Assembly (NCBI GenBank): GCA_013397865.1
Contig: VZTI01000617.1
Location: 522,044 to 586,043, forward strand
Source of the DNA: Struthidea cinerea
Lineage: Eukaryota; Chordata; Aves; Passeriformes; Corcoracidae
Reading direction: 5' to 3'
Length of the DNA: 64,000 nt
Below, piece by piece: positions 52,792 to 64,000 of this stretch (the first letter of the stretch is position 1; every line of letters starts with the position of its first letter). The position numbers and the translations under genes were made by a program. The notes beneath the pieces were generated by a model that worked only from the letters and a program-made list of their open reading frames with translations, did no database searches and had not been told where the DNA came from.

Positions 52792-53304
52792 GGGGGGGGG
52801 GAGTGAAAAAAAGAAAAAAGGGGAAAAGAAAGACATTGCAAAATGATGATTGCAAAATGATCAGTGAGAGCTGTAGACAATGAGAAGCAGCAATGAATGT
52901 GAAGGCAAGATAAACATCAAGAATGATTTGATGCTGACTCTGACGTAGTCAGTGATGAAACTTCTGTAGATTCAAATGGGCTCCAAATTTAACCTGGAGG
53001 CTCAAAAGGGAGCCCAAGAATCTCCAACCAAGACAGACTGAGCTTCCTCCTCACCTCATTAATTCATCATTAAAATAAATTCTCCATTTTATCAAGCATT
53101 CGAGTGCATCTGCATTCATGGCTAGAAGTCTGCAATGGGGATATCTTTGAGAGCATCCATACATTTAGAAAAGAATCCATTATTAACAGACACCCTGCAC
53201 AGAACCACAGCTCAGCATCAATCACATGGCACTGAAAATGGCCAGAGGACAGACTCAAGTATTTCATGTTGTAATTTAAGATCAATTCTAGTTACATCTG
53301 TTAC

Positions 53305-53371
53305 CTGGACCAGGACAAAGAATCGTTTCTTCCATCTCTTCCAAACATTTTTACCAATGGCCCATAAATAC
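53305..53371 (-). CDS. CADPS: CADPS exon: start of PH domain
   Basis: This small 67-bp exon has acceptor tctcctag and donor gtaaca. Its first base completes the glycine begun in the previous exon, then 22 codons give YLWAIGKNVW and KRWKKRFFVLVQ. This is the first strand pair of the PH domain: the GYLWxxGKxxWKRWKKRFFVL pattern is the canonical PH opening. The basic run RWKKR contains the residues of rat CAPS whose substitution is reported to abolish PI(4,5)P2 binding, so the lipid-binding function is preserved here. It ends on a codon boundary. The exon is too short to give a convincing open reading frame by itself. Confidence 0.97.
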
Positions 53372-55378
53372 CTAGGAGAAAAGAACAGGTGAATTCAGCA
53401 GACAAGTGTTCATCTGTTGTTCTCTTGCTTTTCAGTGCATTTTGTTTACATTTAGAAACTGAAGTTAATGCACAAGCAGGAATAATTACAAGACTCTCAA
53501 GCTCAGCAGCATTCATAAGTGGGTTTATTTCCAGCCTGAACAAATTACCTGGAAAGAAAGTGACATAAAAATCTTACAGAGTCTTAATGTTACACAGTAT
53601 TAATTCTCTCTTTCCCTTTGTCCTTCACAACTTGCTCAGACTTTAAAGCCCTTTAGTGCCAGTGAATAGCTGCAACATGGTTGGATAGGTGAAGAATGCA
53701 TTAGCAGCGGAAGAATTAAGGGAGAGAAACCGCAAATCTGCTTTAGCCTTCATTAAACCATTTGGCTGAGGGGAGCTGTCAAACAGGGGGCCACTTCCTA
53801 CATCAAACCCAGTACGCAGGACCTCAACATCCACTGGACTGACTAAAACAGGACACTTCACTGAGCAGCTCTAAGATGAAATCCGAGAAATTGCTTGGCT
53901 ACAGATAACTCAAGCAAACTGAGTAATTTCGGGGGAGGAGTGAATTTACTGTTTTCTACAAAGGAAGAATTAACTTTTAAAATTAATGTCAAAATAAGCA
54001 TTTAATCTCTGTGATGAATTGGCCACTGTGACACTGTAACACAAACATCGGCAAAACTAGTGGCAGCACCAGGCTAATAATAAACATAAGGATATTATTC
54101 AGCATTAATATGTTTTATGTATCACTATAATTAGTTTAGTTCTGGCTCAATAAATAGAAAAAGTACTTCATTTTTGATTATGCAAGGGGTTTCTTATGCC
54201 AGAAGAGATCCAGCATACTCTTGGTGAATGTTAACGCCACAAAACTCCAAGTCATGCTTGTGTGCACTTTGAGTCCTTGGCAAGTCCAAGAAGAGGGTAG
54301 TAAGTGTCCTTTTGGCTGTTGCTGCTAATATCAACAGAAAGATAATCTCAGTTCTGGTAGCAAGAGGTATAAACCTCAGAGTTTTAAGGAGTATCATGTA
54401 AATAAAATGTTAGTCGAAGAAAGCTTGAGAACAGCCCTGCTATCAGCTGAGGTCAAGGAAATAAACAGGACAGGGGATCAGTCTTCTCTGGCTTTGGTGC
54501 CTGTGATCGTGGTGAAAAAATTAAACTTCACACAAGACTACTGGCTCTGATCTCATCAGGACAGGAGACAGGAGGAGGAGGAATTAGAAAAGATGAGTGA
54601 TCTAAACCACCTAATAATGGACAGAATTTAACAAAACACTATGAAAATAAAAGTGAAATCAAGTCACTTTTATAGCACCAAAAACGGACTAGAGAAAGAG
54701 TCATTTCCAACACTGAGTTTCCAGGACAGTTTCAATTTTTTGTCATATCCTCAGCTCTGAAGAGCTATCAGAGCCTTGCCAATAGCCTTAGGTAGATCTT
54801 CCCAAGGATGATCTAATTTGCAACTATATGAAGGTAGAAGTGATCAAGGATCCCTCTGGCCCCAGACCTTCTGACACTCCCTCCTAGAAGGGAGAGTTTT
54901 CCCTTTTACTGTCCAAATTATTAGTCCTACTCCAGGCAACTGCTATTTAATTGTGTTGTGTATCTCAGTATAAACAATGCCGGTCACACTGGGGTTTATT
55001 TCAAGTGGAAAGTGCACTGTGGTTTTGGTTTTGAGAAATCAATACAGGGAGACACAGAATAACTTAAAAAATTATATTATTCTCTAAGAGAGTCAGGCAG
55101 TTCACTTATTATTTCTCACAGGAAAAAACGTAACTAGGAATTTCCTGAGGAAAACTGTTTAAAATTTAAACTGTTTGACTCATATGCATTAAAAACGTCT
55201 ATGCTAAGAATATGGAAAGTGCACTATAAATGACTGAACTAACGCCATGTTATATTTACCTTTCTGTTCACCTCCTGTGAACTTGAGAAAAAGAGCTCCT
55301 CTTTGAGAATCTTAAAAAAGTGAAATTTCCTAATGCACATTCAAAACAAAATTACTTCAGATTGAGACAAGTGTTTAC
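53372..55378 (-). other. CADPS: CADPS intron between C2 and PH exons
   Basis: A 2.0-kb AT-rich intron with nothing recognised. Confidence 0.85.
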
Positions 55379-55518
55379 CCAGAGTGCTTCATGTTTTGAG
55401 GCTTATCCATTCGCACAGCAAGCTTGATCTTCAGGTCTTGATCCTGGCAGTTTTTGGAAACAGTCATTTTGTGCCACTCTGACTGCTTTGGGCTATTAGG
55501 AGTAGGGTGGAGAACAAC
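55379..55518 (-). CDS. CADPS: CADPS exon: end of C2 and C2-PH linker
   Basis: The exon is 140 bp, with acceptor aattcttacag and donor gtaaac. It encodes VVLHPTPNSPKQSEWHKMTV and then residues including SKNCQDQDLKIKLAVRMDKP, ending QNMKHS plus two bases of a glycine codon (phase 2). The previous exon ends on a codon boundary (ELGR), so the junction reads ELGR-VVLHP without a break. The segment closes the C2 beta-sandwich (IKLAVRMDKP is its last strand) and leads into the PH domain. VVLHP replaces the VILHP I expect in mammals, a conservative change. Confidence 0.97.
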
Positions 55519-58500
55519 CTGTAAGAATTAAAACCAACAACGTTAAAGGGAAAAATTATTCACAAAATGGGGTTTAAAGTGGAACAGAAATACATCAGAT
55601 GACCTAATTTTGTCCTAGAAATCAGTCTGGATATGTCTATTCACATCAACGAGGATGGCTTTTTATTGCTTTTTTAAAGCACAGCTTATTATTTTGCAAT
55701 TAGGTCATATATCCTTTGGGTCCTCAGTCAGCTCATGGGGCTATGCAGACAGAACAGCATAATCAGTTCCTATAGTTTCAGGATGGTATATCTGACTGAG
55801 CTACAACAGCAGATAAAATCTGCATCCCATGTCATGACATGAGTGGCTGCAGGACTCTGCTTCCATTTCATGCAGCAGGAAATGCTGGGAGGGTCTCCAG
55901 CTGGAGCACATCCATGCAACACCAGTGACTGCAGATGAACACCAATGCAAGCACTTGGCTCAAAGAAACTGAAAGCTCCAAGAGGTGAATAGTCTTTCCT
56001 GATCATAGCCGTGCTTCTCCCACTCATCCACTACCACTACAAAGCAGAGCAGCTCCCTGGAGCATAACATACAGAGTATTCTCCTAGAACTACACCACAT
56101 CCACCATCCTCTCCTGGTATTTCCATATGGTTCCTCTGAAACGGCCTAACCCTCTTCCTCCTACACCTGTTCCCCTTCTGAGGCTTTCCCTCTCAGAGGT
56201 GACTTTGCCTGGTACAAATTTGTTCAAGTTTCCACTGTGCTGTAGTGAGATGAATCTTCTTTAAATCCATTAACCTTTATGCAAGCAAATTATTTCACAA
56301 TTCTTACATATGGCAGCATTCACCCTCATTAGCTGATGTGCTGCCATCACTCATTTCTTGCTCATGCTTAGTCTATGCTCCTGCCAAACTCCAGACCAGA
56401 CTATAACTTTGTATTCCTCTGCTCCTCAATTTTGCTGCTGAGTCAACAATCTACCAGCTGTTTTCCACCAAAATATCATTGATGCTATTACCCCTATTAC
56501 TCTAAAACTTATTTTATTGCCTCCCCTAAAGCCTGAAGTAAACATCAGTAGATTCTCAACTTTACCTTTATCCATTAACGTTATTTATCACTTCTTTTAT
56601 TGAATTGTTTTCTCTGTCAGGAATCTGAAGCTCTGATTAGTCACACAGATAACTGTGCAACACCAGTCTGTACTGAATCACTCTTGGAAAAAAACACATT
56701 TAAGCAAATCCTGAAGATGAGAAATGAGTTCTCCACATGAGGCAGGGAGCATTAGAAGCATGACGGACCCAAGCTCCGAGCAGTATCCAAGGAACCCCAG
56801 TGCCAGGCAGGTCATGCAAGAACATACACCTGTGCTAAGCTGCATCTCTTAGCGATGCAGCAGCCACTCAGTGTGTTTGGGATGCTCTCTACTTTGATGT
56901 CTAACTCTTCTTCAAAGGACACAAACTTTTCTTAGTGGTGTTGCAATTCACAGGTCTTCCCCTCCTTGCCCTCAGTAGATGAAGTACTGGCATGGCTGAA
57001 ATTCACGGGAGCCCTGCCACTGGCTTCAATGGGGTCAGGATGTATTCCCATGCCTTCAGCTGCCCATTCAGCAGTGTAAGGCTTTGGGAGCATTTTCCAG
57101 TTCTCCCTTGGATAAAAGTGGCGAGCTGAGGAGTGGCAGCCAGTTGCCAACTTAACACTCACAATAGAAAGTGGGCTTTGTACCCGCCTGGCAGAGCACA
57201 AAGCCACTGCTCAAAGGGCAGCTGAGCAGGGGTGCTTTGTGTATAAAACCTGCTTCACTCCTCTCTCCACGCAGGCAGGGTCCTGCCCACTCCAACAGCT
57301 AAACCAGTGGCTTAACACACTTCTAGTTTCATTATTACATTAAAGAAGAAATCTTGATGCAGCCTGAGCAGACACGCGTCATCTTTAGGGCACTCTGGGC
57401 ACACCGAGCATCCCTTTGAAGTTTGGCTGACTGACAGTGCTGGTGGCCATGGGCCAAGGGGAATCATTGCCAGCTCCCTACACTTGCCACTGCTGGCCCA
57501 CATCCTTCAGCCTGCAGAAACTCAGGGCTGAGGGATGGTTTCCCGCTGGACCAGGAATTAAAGCACATTGGTAGGGCTGGCTCATCAGCCTTCAGGGCAA
57601 GAGGGGCTGCTTAGGGTGCTGACATCTTTCTCAGAACAACATGCACAGCTAATTGCTTCCCAAGACCAGCAAAGTCAGCACTGCTCATGGCTGCCAGTGG
57701 AAACAAGGCTTACAAAGCCAGAGGGGCTGCTTTGTAAAAATCCCTGAATGGCAGCATGGCCAGCTGGGTGAAAAGCTCTGCTCAGCGTGCCACAGTGGAT
57801 AAAGGCAGGGTGCCAGGCTGTTTGAAGTAGGAGGTTTTGAAAATAATCCTGAAAATATTATGATGCTGTGCAGCAAAACAGTTACAGGTCTTCAGGTGCA
57901 GTACTGCAGCCTAGAGGGGTCGTCCTCTTTGTCAGAAAAGGAGGACAGGGAGAAAGGAAGGATCAAGGTGTGGATGAGGAAAGTCTGAAGGGGCTGTGAC
58001 TCTTTAAAGAGAAGATTGAGAGGAGAAAAGAAGGGGTAGCTTTGCTTTTCTCTCTCTCAAGTGCAAGAACAAAAGATGCTTCATGAACATGAATACACAA
58101 ATAATTAAAATGAACATGAATTACATGAGATAAAATTGCGTGCAGCACTCTCCACCATAAAGTTATAAATTAATTCAACAGCTCACTAGGACTGGAAGAA
58201 TGTTTGGCATTTTTATGAACAGGATTAACACAAAACCCTTTTCATAGGAGAAATGTTGAATGGACACAGACTCTTCCTTGTCAAGGCACAAACAGCCACG
58301 GAGTTAGCAAGAAACATCCCAACAGGTTAGTCCATAATTGAAAGTACCATACTTGGACATGCAACAGGATCAGTGGCTTTCCTGACCATGCATTTCTTAG
58401 CCATAGCCATATAGACAGGAGGGAGAGCAAGGAGTGCTGCAGGGGTGGGCAGACTGCCCCTGGAGATCACTTGGGTCATGCTGAGCCATGACAGGAGGTG

Positions 58501-59388
58501 CCAAGTTCTCTTACCCTGAACTGATTTTCATGGAGTCTTCATCATACTGATCTCAGCCTGAGGAGCTGAGGAAGGCACAGCAAGGAGTTTGCTGCCACTT
58601 ATGCCTGGGGCCAACGCAAATTAAACAGCTGCACAAAATCCATGGAGACAAGTGAAGTGTCCCAAAGCCACAGGAAAGTGTCATCCACAGATATTCTGGA
58701 GCTATAGGCTGCAATGATCAAGGGTCACCAGTCCCAGGGCACTGGTTTAAGGGCCATAGGCGAGGGGCAGAGATGGAGTGGGAAGATTTGCTCTGCGGCC
58801 AATACCCCAGGAATCTGAGCTCTTTGCTACTAACACCATTGATGGGAGCAATGAACCCTCATGTTTCACTCCCCAGCCCAGCCCCACTGACGCCACCAGT
58901 TCAGCCACCATACATCCCCAGGGAAGAAGCCAGGGCTCCAAGCCTTTTGCAGGGAGTACTGCAGTCAGTGCTTTCAAAAGCTCAAACCATGCACCGGCTG
59001 CTCAGCAGATATGAGAGAAGCTTAACATTCCCTTGCCAAACTTAAATCCCCTCTTTTTGCTTCAGCATAATCCCCTTTTCTGCCTCACTAATGTCCATTT
59101 CCGCAAGCAACTTTTAAGGCTTTCCGGACTGCCAATATTGCACACAAGATCCTCTGCCTTTGCTCAGAGCAGGCACAGCCAGCTGAAATGCTGCCATTAA
59201 AAACTCACAACAAAGACAGCATGCGAGATGCACTCCTTTCCAGCAGTGCAGAGCTTGCTTTCTTTCCCCCTCCTGAAGCTTGGCAAAAAAGCAGAGCATG
59301 TTGTGCTCTAAAGATATTTCTTACAGGAGAGATTTCTCTAGAAAAGCAGGGCCAGAAGGAAACATTATTAAACTCAAAATCTCCTTAC
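55519..59388 (-). other. CADPS: CADPS intron inside C2 domain
   Basis: A 3.9-kb intron with nothing recognised apart from chance open frames. Confidence 0.85.
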
Positions 59389-59500
59389 CCTCCCAAGCTC
59401 TTTGTCCTCCAGAGCCAGCACTCCTGTGCTCTCCGTGAACAGCTTCACCTTCACTGCAGGAAGCGCATGGGTTGTCGTAAAGTCTCCTTGGGTACCCCAG
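59389..59500 (-). CDS. CADPS: CADPS exon: second half of C2 domain
   Basis: This is the most 5' exon of the gene inside the window (112 bp). It follows a ttttcacag acceptor and ends at a gtaagg donor. The first base completes a codon begun in an exon outside the window, then 37 codons run from WGTQGDFTTTHALPAV through KLFTESTGVLALEDKELGR. It ends on a codon boundary. This is the distal part of the CAPS C2 domain, which lacks most of the aspartates of classical calcium-binding C2 domains and is thought to act in dimerisation or membrane and protein contacts. The match to vertebrate CAPS1 is near identity from memory. A long shadow frame on the same strand through this exon is not coding. Confidence 0.97.
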
Positions 59501-61345
59501 CTGTGAAAAGAAGGACAAAGTGGTGTTCAGCTCAGCTGGCAGGTCAGCAGCAACACTGCTTGGGCATGAAATAGTTAACCCAAAATGTGTCTGACACAAG
59601 CCAAAGTGGCTGGGTTGTGTAAGTGGCAAGGGCATTAATTATCTTCTTGGGGAAATGTGGGACAGATGTTTGGAAAACCCATGATGGTCCTTGGGGGGAA
59701 AAAGAGAGCATTAGGGAGCAGCATGAAACCAAGTTTAAGAGAACTTTCTTATTTAGAAAGAACAATATGTCTCCTGCAGTGCCAGCCTGTGTAGTCACAA
59801 GAGAAGTATAGGATTGAAGACATCTGCACCCAGGACATCTGTAATCACTCATGCCTATGCTCCTCTCTTGGCCAATTAACCTCTCCTTTTGAGGCTGAGA
59901 GTGAGGTTTGCTTTTTCTGAAGAAACTGCAATTTAACCTGGGCCACCTTCCAAGTCTGAGCCCAATCCAAGTTTAAATTCAAGTCATTATGTCTGGAGTA
60001 ATCCTAGTTTGCTAGGACTACAGAGCAGGACACCAGCTCCTTGTGGGTGGGACTGCAGTGGAAGTGCAGGAAGACACCTCCTCTGCAACTATACCATAAT
60101 CCACTGTCTACTATTTGTACTCCATGAGTCATTCCATGGCTTGGAAAGGAGTGCTATGGAGGCTGAATTATCCACAGCCTCTAGACATGCATGTCTCTAG
60201 AGAACATCTACAAATTTCTGCAACCATAAGTTGCCCACGTGCGCAGAGGACATGAACTCATTCCAAGTGGGACCCTGCCAAAGAGCATGCCATGAGCAAC
60301 ACCTCTGAGTGATGTGGTGGAACACACACTGCAACCCAGAATGCTGCAAGTCAGATGAGAGATTATGCCATAACTCACTAACCACTTTTATTCACCCTCA
60401 CTCTGTTAATGACACTTTCTCACTTTAGGCTGTCCTCAAACTAGATCCTCTGCTGAAGAAAGGCAGTTCGGTTGAAAAGGCTCAGAAGACATGGTCCAGT
60501 GACCAGATGTTCCTCAAAGATGAACACCAAGCAGCAGGTTTAGCATTCGGAAAGTGATCAGAAAAAATAATTCACTTCTCCTTGTGCTCTATGAGTGTGG
60601 GTTTATGCTTTGCTTCCCACCGAGCAAACCTTGTCTAACTGAGCTCAGCAGATAAGCATGTTCAGCACAGAGCTGATTAACAAACTTGGGTTCCTCATCG
60701 GCTTTACTCTGAAGCTTCCTCTCCTGGTGTCACTGTTTCACATGTTTTGGTTTTTCTGATGATGCATCAAACTGCTATCAGTGGCAGAGACCAGAGGTTT
60801 GGTTTAAATTATCTACAGCACTGTAGGTCCTTTATATCATATCTTTTTCATGTGTGAGCCATCAGCTACCTAATAAATGTTTTAAGGGCAAGAAACAAGA
60901 AACAATTTAATTTTCTAATCACAGTTTCAGGTCACAGGTCATGTTTTCTCTCAAAAAACTGCATTGTCACCAGGAGGGAAAGTAGGAAGATTATATTGCT
61001 TTGGGTAAGAGGCAAAAGTAAGAAAATATCCAACCTTACACTGTGTATTTTGATAGCATCTGCTTTATAGAACTCGTATCTCTGTTTACTATTAAAAAGC
61101 TCTTATTTGTTGAAGCATTCCCAGACCATATGTTATCAACAAATGTCACTAACCAAATACAAACAGTAATTTTCATTAGGTTTCCTTCATGGGAACAACA
61201 TTAACCACAAAGAGAATAAATGTTTCAAATGACAGCAAACATACATAGCAAACCCTTGACAACACTGGTACTTACATATTCATACCCCCAAAAGCCCTGA
61301 AAATACCTGCGCCAACAAATGGAGAGCATCAAAAGTTGAGTTTTG

Positions 61346-61794
61346 TGCTGGTTGGAACCTGTGGTATGTAGTAGCTGATTGGCCTGTGGTGCAGGGGACG
61401 GAGAGAGCTCTTGGTGGGGCGGTCTCTGGTGCCGGAGACTTGCCGGTCAGGGTTAGGGTGATGAGAAAGGCTTCTCCCAGGATCCTTGTTCTGTTGTGTT
61501 GGTCTGCGCCAGTTCAGCTTCCCCAGTTGGCTGTTACCCTCTGCCCCGTGTCACTCCCCCAGAGCTGCCCCATTGGTCCCTGTTCCCTAGTCCCGCCTTT
61601 TCCCCACCCCCGGATAAAACCCTGGTCCGCCATTGTTCTCTCGTATTTGCCCCTGCACCGTTTGACAGTGTAGAAGCAGTAAATGCTCCTGCCGAAATGC
61701 ACACAAGTACCCTGCTCGACTCTTTGCTACCGACTATGTTACTGAACCCACCCGTGCATCTGTGCGTGCACGTGTATGCCCCACAAAGCCGGGA
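61346..61794 (+). mobile_element. probable solo LTR of an endogenous retrovirus
   Basis: A segment of about 450 bases stands out as GC- and CpG-richer than its surroundings. It carries a compact promoter order on the plus strand: CCATTGG (61570-61576), a TATA-like GATAAAA (61613-61619) and an AGTAAA polyadenylation-like signal (61678-61683). This is U3-R-U5 spacing. Candidate ends are tgctgg on the left and ccccaca on the right (TG...CA), but no clear target-site duplication was found, so the limits are approximate. No internal retroviral genes are present. It is antisense to CADPS. Confidence 0.5.
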
Positions 61795-63853
61795 CAAGGA
61801 CAGTAATAGTGGTGATGTCATTAGTTGCCATAGTGATGCTCAGCATAAGGCCATAATTCATGCCACTGAAACATCATTTGTATTCAATTTGAGTACCCAG
61901 TTTATCTGGGCTGTGTATTAAATTATTGTTCAGAAAATCAGCTCTGGACAGTAGCTAGGTATTAGGATCTTCTGAGGGACTAACAGTGTAATGGTTTCAT
62001 TTCCATATTTAATCACTAAGCAGGTTATCACTGCAGGAGTTCATTTGTTGGGAAAGTGCATTGGGACCCATTGTGGACAAATGCCATGAAGTAGCCATGC
62101 TATCTTGTCCCCCTAAGACAGAACTCATGCTGACACTTCAAAGCAATAAAACATCTGCAAATGAGGACAAACGTCATTCTGGCCAAAAGGATATACACAT
62201 ACAGATGGATACATATGTATGTACAAACACCACAAAAAAGGTACACAAGCAGAACAATCCTGACAGTACTTCCTCAGTCAGGACCATATTAACTATCTGA
62301 ATCCTGCCTGGACCCCATATCTTAGCATTTCTTATTGTCCAGTGCATCCCAGAGTCTGGAACTGATAAAGAAATGCTGCTGTGCATAGAGAATTTACTAG
62401 AATCATTGCCCTACTTATGGAATCTGTGCTGTTCCAGTGCTATCACTAGGATCTACTTTTGTCTCCGGGGTTTCTACTTAGACATCAAACTCAGGATAAG
62501 CAGCTAAACTCTTCTGGCTGCAAAGTGCCAGAGGTTGAGATATGCCCCAGGTGCTAACTTGACAGATGCTGGCCCTTGTTTTACCTTTTACAAGCAAAGT
62601 AAGGAGATCATCATTGTAGACTTTGTGTCTACAGATTCACCTAGAGGTGCCATCACAGTTACTGACCAAACAGCCTAAAGTGCTGGCATTTTATCCTGAA
62701 TGGAACATAAAATGACACCTATCAAGAGGGTGTGAGTGGCCAACAAGGAGCAAAGGTCAGCTCTTGTCTCCCGTTACCTCCATGGCCTCATGGAGCACTT
62801 GAAGGATGGGCTCACCTGCCTGATTTCAGCAGCATTTGGGAGCTGTCACAGACACTGCCCTTACTGGCACATGTGGGGCAGTGATGCCATTGCCAATGCA
62901 GGTGCCGGGCTGCTCAGAGCTAGCTGCTCTCAGCTGTCTCACACTGCTGATCTGACAAACCTTCAGGCTGACGCTATTCAGTCCTTCCCAACTTATGGCC
63001 AAAACCTGTAAGACCAGTCTCCTCCTGTCGATGCTTTACCAAGCTCTTACCCTTTCCTGCCATAAGGTCACTGCAGAAACAACTGTCTTCATCCTGTGGA
63101 AGTGCAGTGCTTTACTGACCTTTGGCTGTAGGGCTGAGGACTTCTAAAATGCAGATACAGCAATTATAAAGTTAAATTACCACACAGCTAAAAAGACAAA
63201 AACATTAAAACCCTGTGGCACTGCTATGTTAAAATATTTGATTAAGATACTATTTGGGATATGAATAAGGCTTGAGCAAAATCCTGTAAGGATCCCTGTC
63301 CTAACTGCACTCATGTATCACATGAAACTACGCAGGAGTGTCTCTGACTTCAGCTGCTTTTCTTCACAATATCCCACTTACATGACCTAATATACAATTT
63401 TCTCAGCTGTCCTTGAGAGACACTGATTTAGTAATTTCTGTTCAACTCTAGTATGCAAGTTCCTCTAAAGGAAATTTTAGCACCCATGACCTTCCTAAAA
63501 GTGAACAAACACATTTAATACCCAGGAAAATTCATTAAATTCTTTCATTCATATACTGTGCTCTCCAGCAAGTCTGCTCAGCCCCTGCCTAATTTGAAGC
63601 AGTCACCCTTCTTCCAACAATGCTCTTGTAACTTGATGTAGCCAGAACACCGATGTCTGTGATTTCTATAAATAATGAACAAGTGCAACTGGGTTATATT
63701 GCTGGGCCGTGAACAGCCCTGCTAACCAGGCTAACAGGGGAGCAGCTGCAGAGCCATGTGCTTTCCATGGGGGTGACATTTAAATGTCATCTATGACCGG
63801 TTCTCATGTGTGGATGCTGAAGGCTTGGTCACCGAGAGATTTTCCAGCTTTCT

Positions 63854-63896
63854 GCTAGCATCCGCGTGAAAGCAAGGCTTTCATGTGGATGCTAGC
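63854..63896 (+). repeat. 20-bp foldback with 3-base loop
   Basis: GCTAGCATCCGCGTGAAAGC, loop AAG, GCTTTCATGTGGATGCTAGC. The arms match at 18 of 20 positions. The two mismatches are G-U wobbles in plus-strand RNA, giving a continuous 20-bp stem there, but A-C mismatches in the minus-strand transcript. Confidence 0.9.
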
Positions 63897-64000
63897 CGAA
63901 AAACAGTTAGAGGTTTTTGTAAGCCAATCCCTTTGTCTTGCAGGTGCAAGTATTGTTGTGAGACTGACTGAAGAAATATTTTGAAATGGGTGTTGTAGGG

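Larger units (their letters stand above)
45238..53304 (-). other. CADPS: CADPS intron inside PH domain
   Basis: An 8.1-kb intron with an N gap (52750-52791), a perfect inverted repeat (48647-48670), a purine-rich plus-strand stretch (about 47880-48160) and a GC/CpG-richer patch (about 46210-46330). No exon was recognised. Confidence 0.8.
1..64000 (-). other. CADPS: CADPS gene, internal part (minus strand)
   Basis: The whole window appears to lie inside one gene transcribed from right to left. CADPS/CAPS1 is a cytosolic and vesicle-associated priming factor for calcium-triggered dense-core vesicle exocytosis in neurons and endocrine cells. It binds PI(4,5)P2 through its PH domain and SNAREs through its MUN-like region. 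Eleven constitutive exons with canonical or near-canonical splice sites join in phase into about 454 residues, from mid C2 domain to the start of the MHD/MUN region. CADPS is favoured over CADPS2 by the segments [15 protein letters not shown] and [13 protein letters not shown], and by the cassette KKREMYEHPVFCLAS. The N-terminal exons and first half of C2 would lie beyond base 64000, and the remaining MUN region and C terminus below base 1. No second gene was recognised in the introns. Confidence 0.95.
59501..64000 (-). other. CADPS: CADPS intron, incomplete at right edge
   Basis: The intron upstream of the first exon in the window. It holds a probable solo LTR (about 61346-61794), a decayed CATA/TGTA repeat (about 62187-62225) and the foldback at 63854-63896. 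The preceding C2 exon was not found and must lie beyond the window. Confidence 0.8.

Noticed and set aside
59321..59635. 104-codon minus-strand frame overlapping the C2 exon
   Set aside because: Wrong frame over the real exon 59389-59500; the true frame reads WGTQGDF...ELGR.
61386..61921. Plus-strand open frames in the LTR-like segment
   Set aside because: LTRs rarely encode protein, and no gag, pol or env similarity was seen.
1..64000. A novel defence, biosynthetic or mobile gene system
   Set aside because: All coding signal is accounted for by one vertebrate exocytosis gene. No second gene set was seen on either strand.

Overview
The window is vertebrate nuclear DNA, almost certainly from a bird. 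It is about 60% AT and intron-rich, with microsatellites, two short N gaps in homopolymer G/C, and very little recognisable interspersed repeat. There is no operon-like gene packing and no prokaryotic signal. The bird assignment rests on the compact introns of a gene that is very large in mammals, the low repeat load, and an LTR-like segment of the type seen in avian genomes. It is an inference.

One gene explains all of the protein-coding signal: CADPS (CAPS1, calcium-dependent activator protein for secretion 1). It lies on the minus strand and runs from right to left. Eleven constitutive exons were placed by reading the reverse strand, checking AG/GT boundaries and checking that phases join. 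From the 5' to the 3' end of the mRNA they are 59389-59500, 55379-55518, 53305-53371, 45129-45237, 43857-44069, 32632-32768, 27416-27603, 17288-17389, 16392-16455, 15507-15630 and 3016-3122. They join without a frameshift into about 454 residues covering the second half of the C2 domain, the whole PH domain, the linker, and the start of the MHD/MUN-type secretory module. The 5' exons lie to the right of the window and the rest of the MUN region and C terminus lie to the left. Paralogue-specific residues favour CADPS over CADPS2.

The interesting part is alternative splicing in the linker between the PH domain and the MUN module. Two cassette exons, 69 bp (13067-13135, recognised from known CADPS isoforms) and 105 bp (5497-5601, Pro/Lys/Met-rich), sit between the exon ending in KIE and the exon starting NVGRL. 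A third candidate of 156 bp (26203-26358, Lys/Glu-rich) sits between the exon ending HGNR and the exon starting PDGIG. All three are multiples of three and keep the phase of their host introns, so any combination stays in frame. RBFOX-type and pyrimidine-rich (PTB-type) motifs lie close to the first two. The intron after 32632 uses a GC donor instead of GT.

The rest is intron. It holds a (CATT)11 and an (AC)19 microsatellite at 38.3-38.7 kb, several perfect short inverted repeats, a 20-bp foldback at 63854-63896, a probable solo LTR near 61.35-61.80 kb, a GC-rich island near 22 kb, and a few homeodomain-site-rich blocks that may be conserved non-coding elements. No tRNA, rRNA, CRISPR or second protein-coding gene was found.
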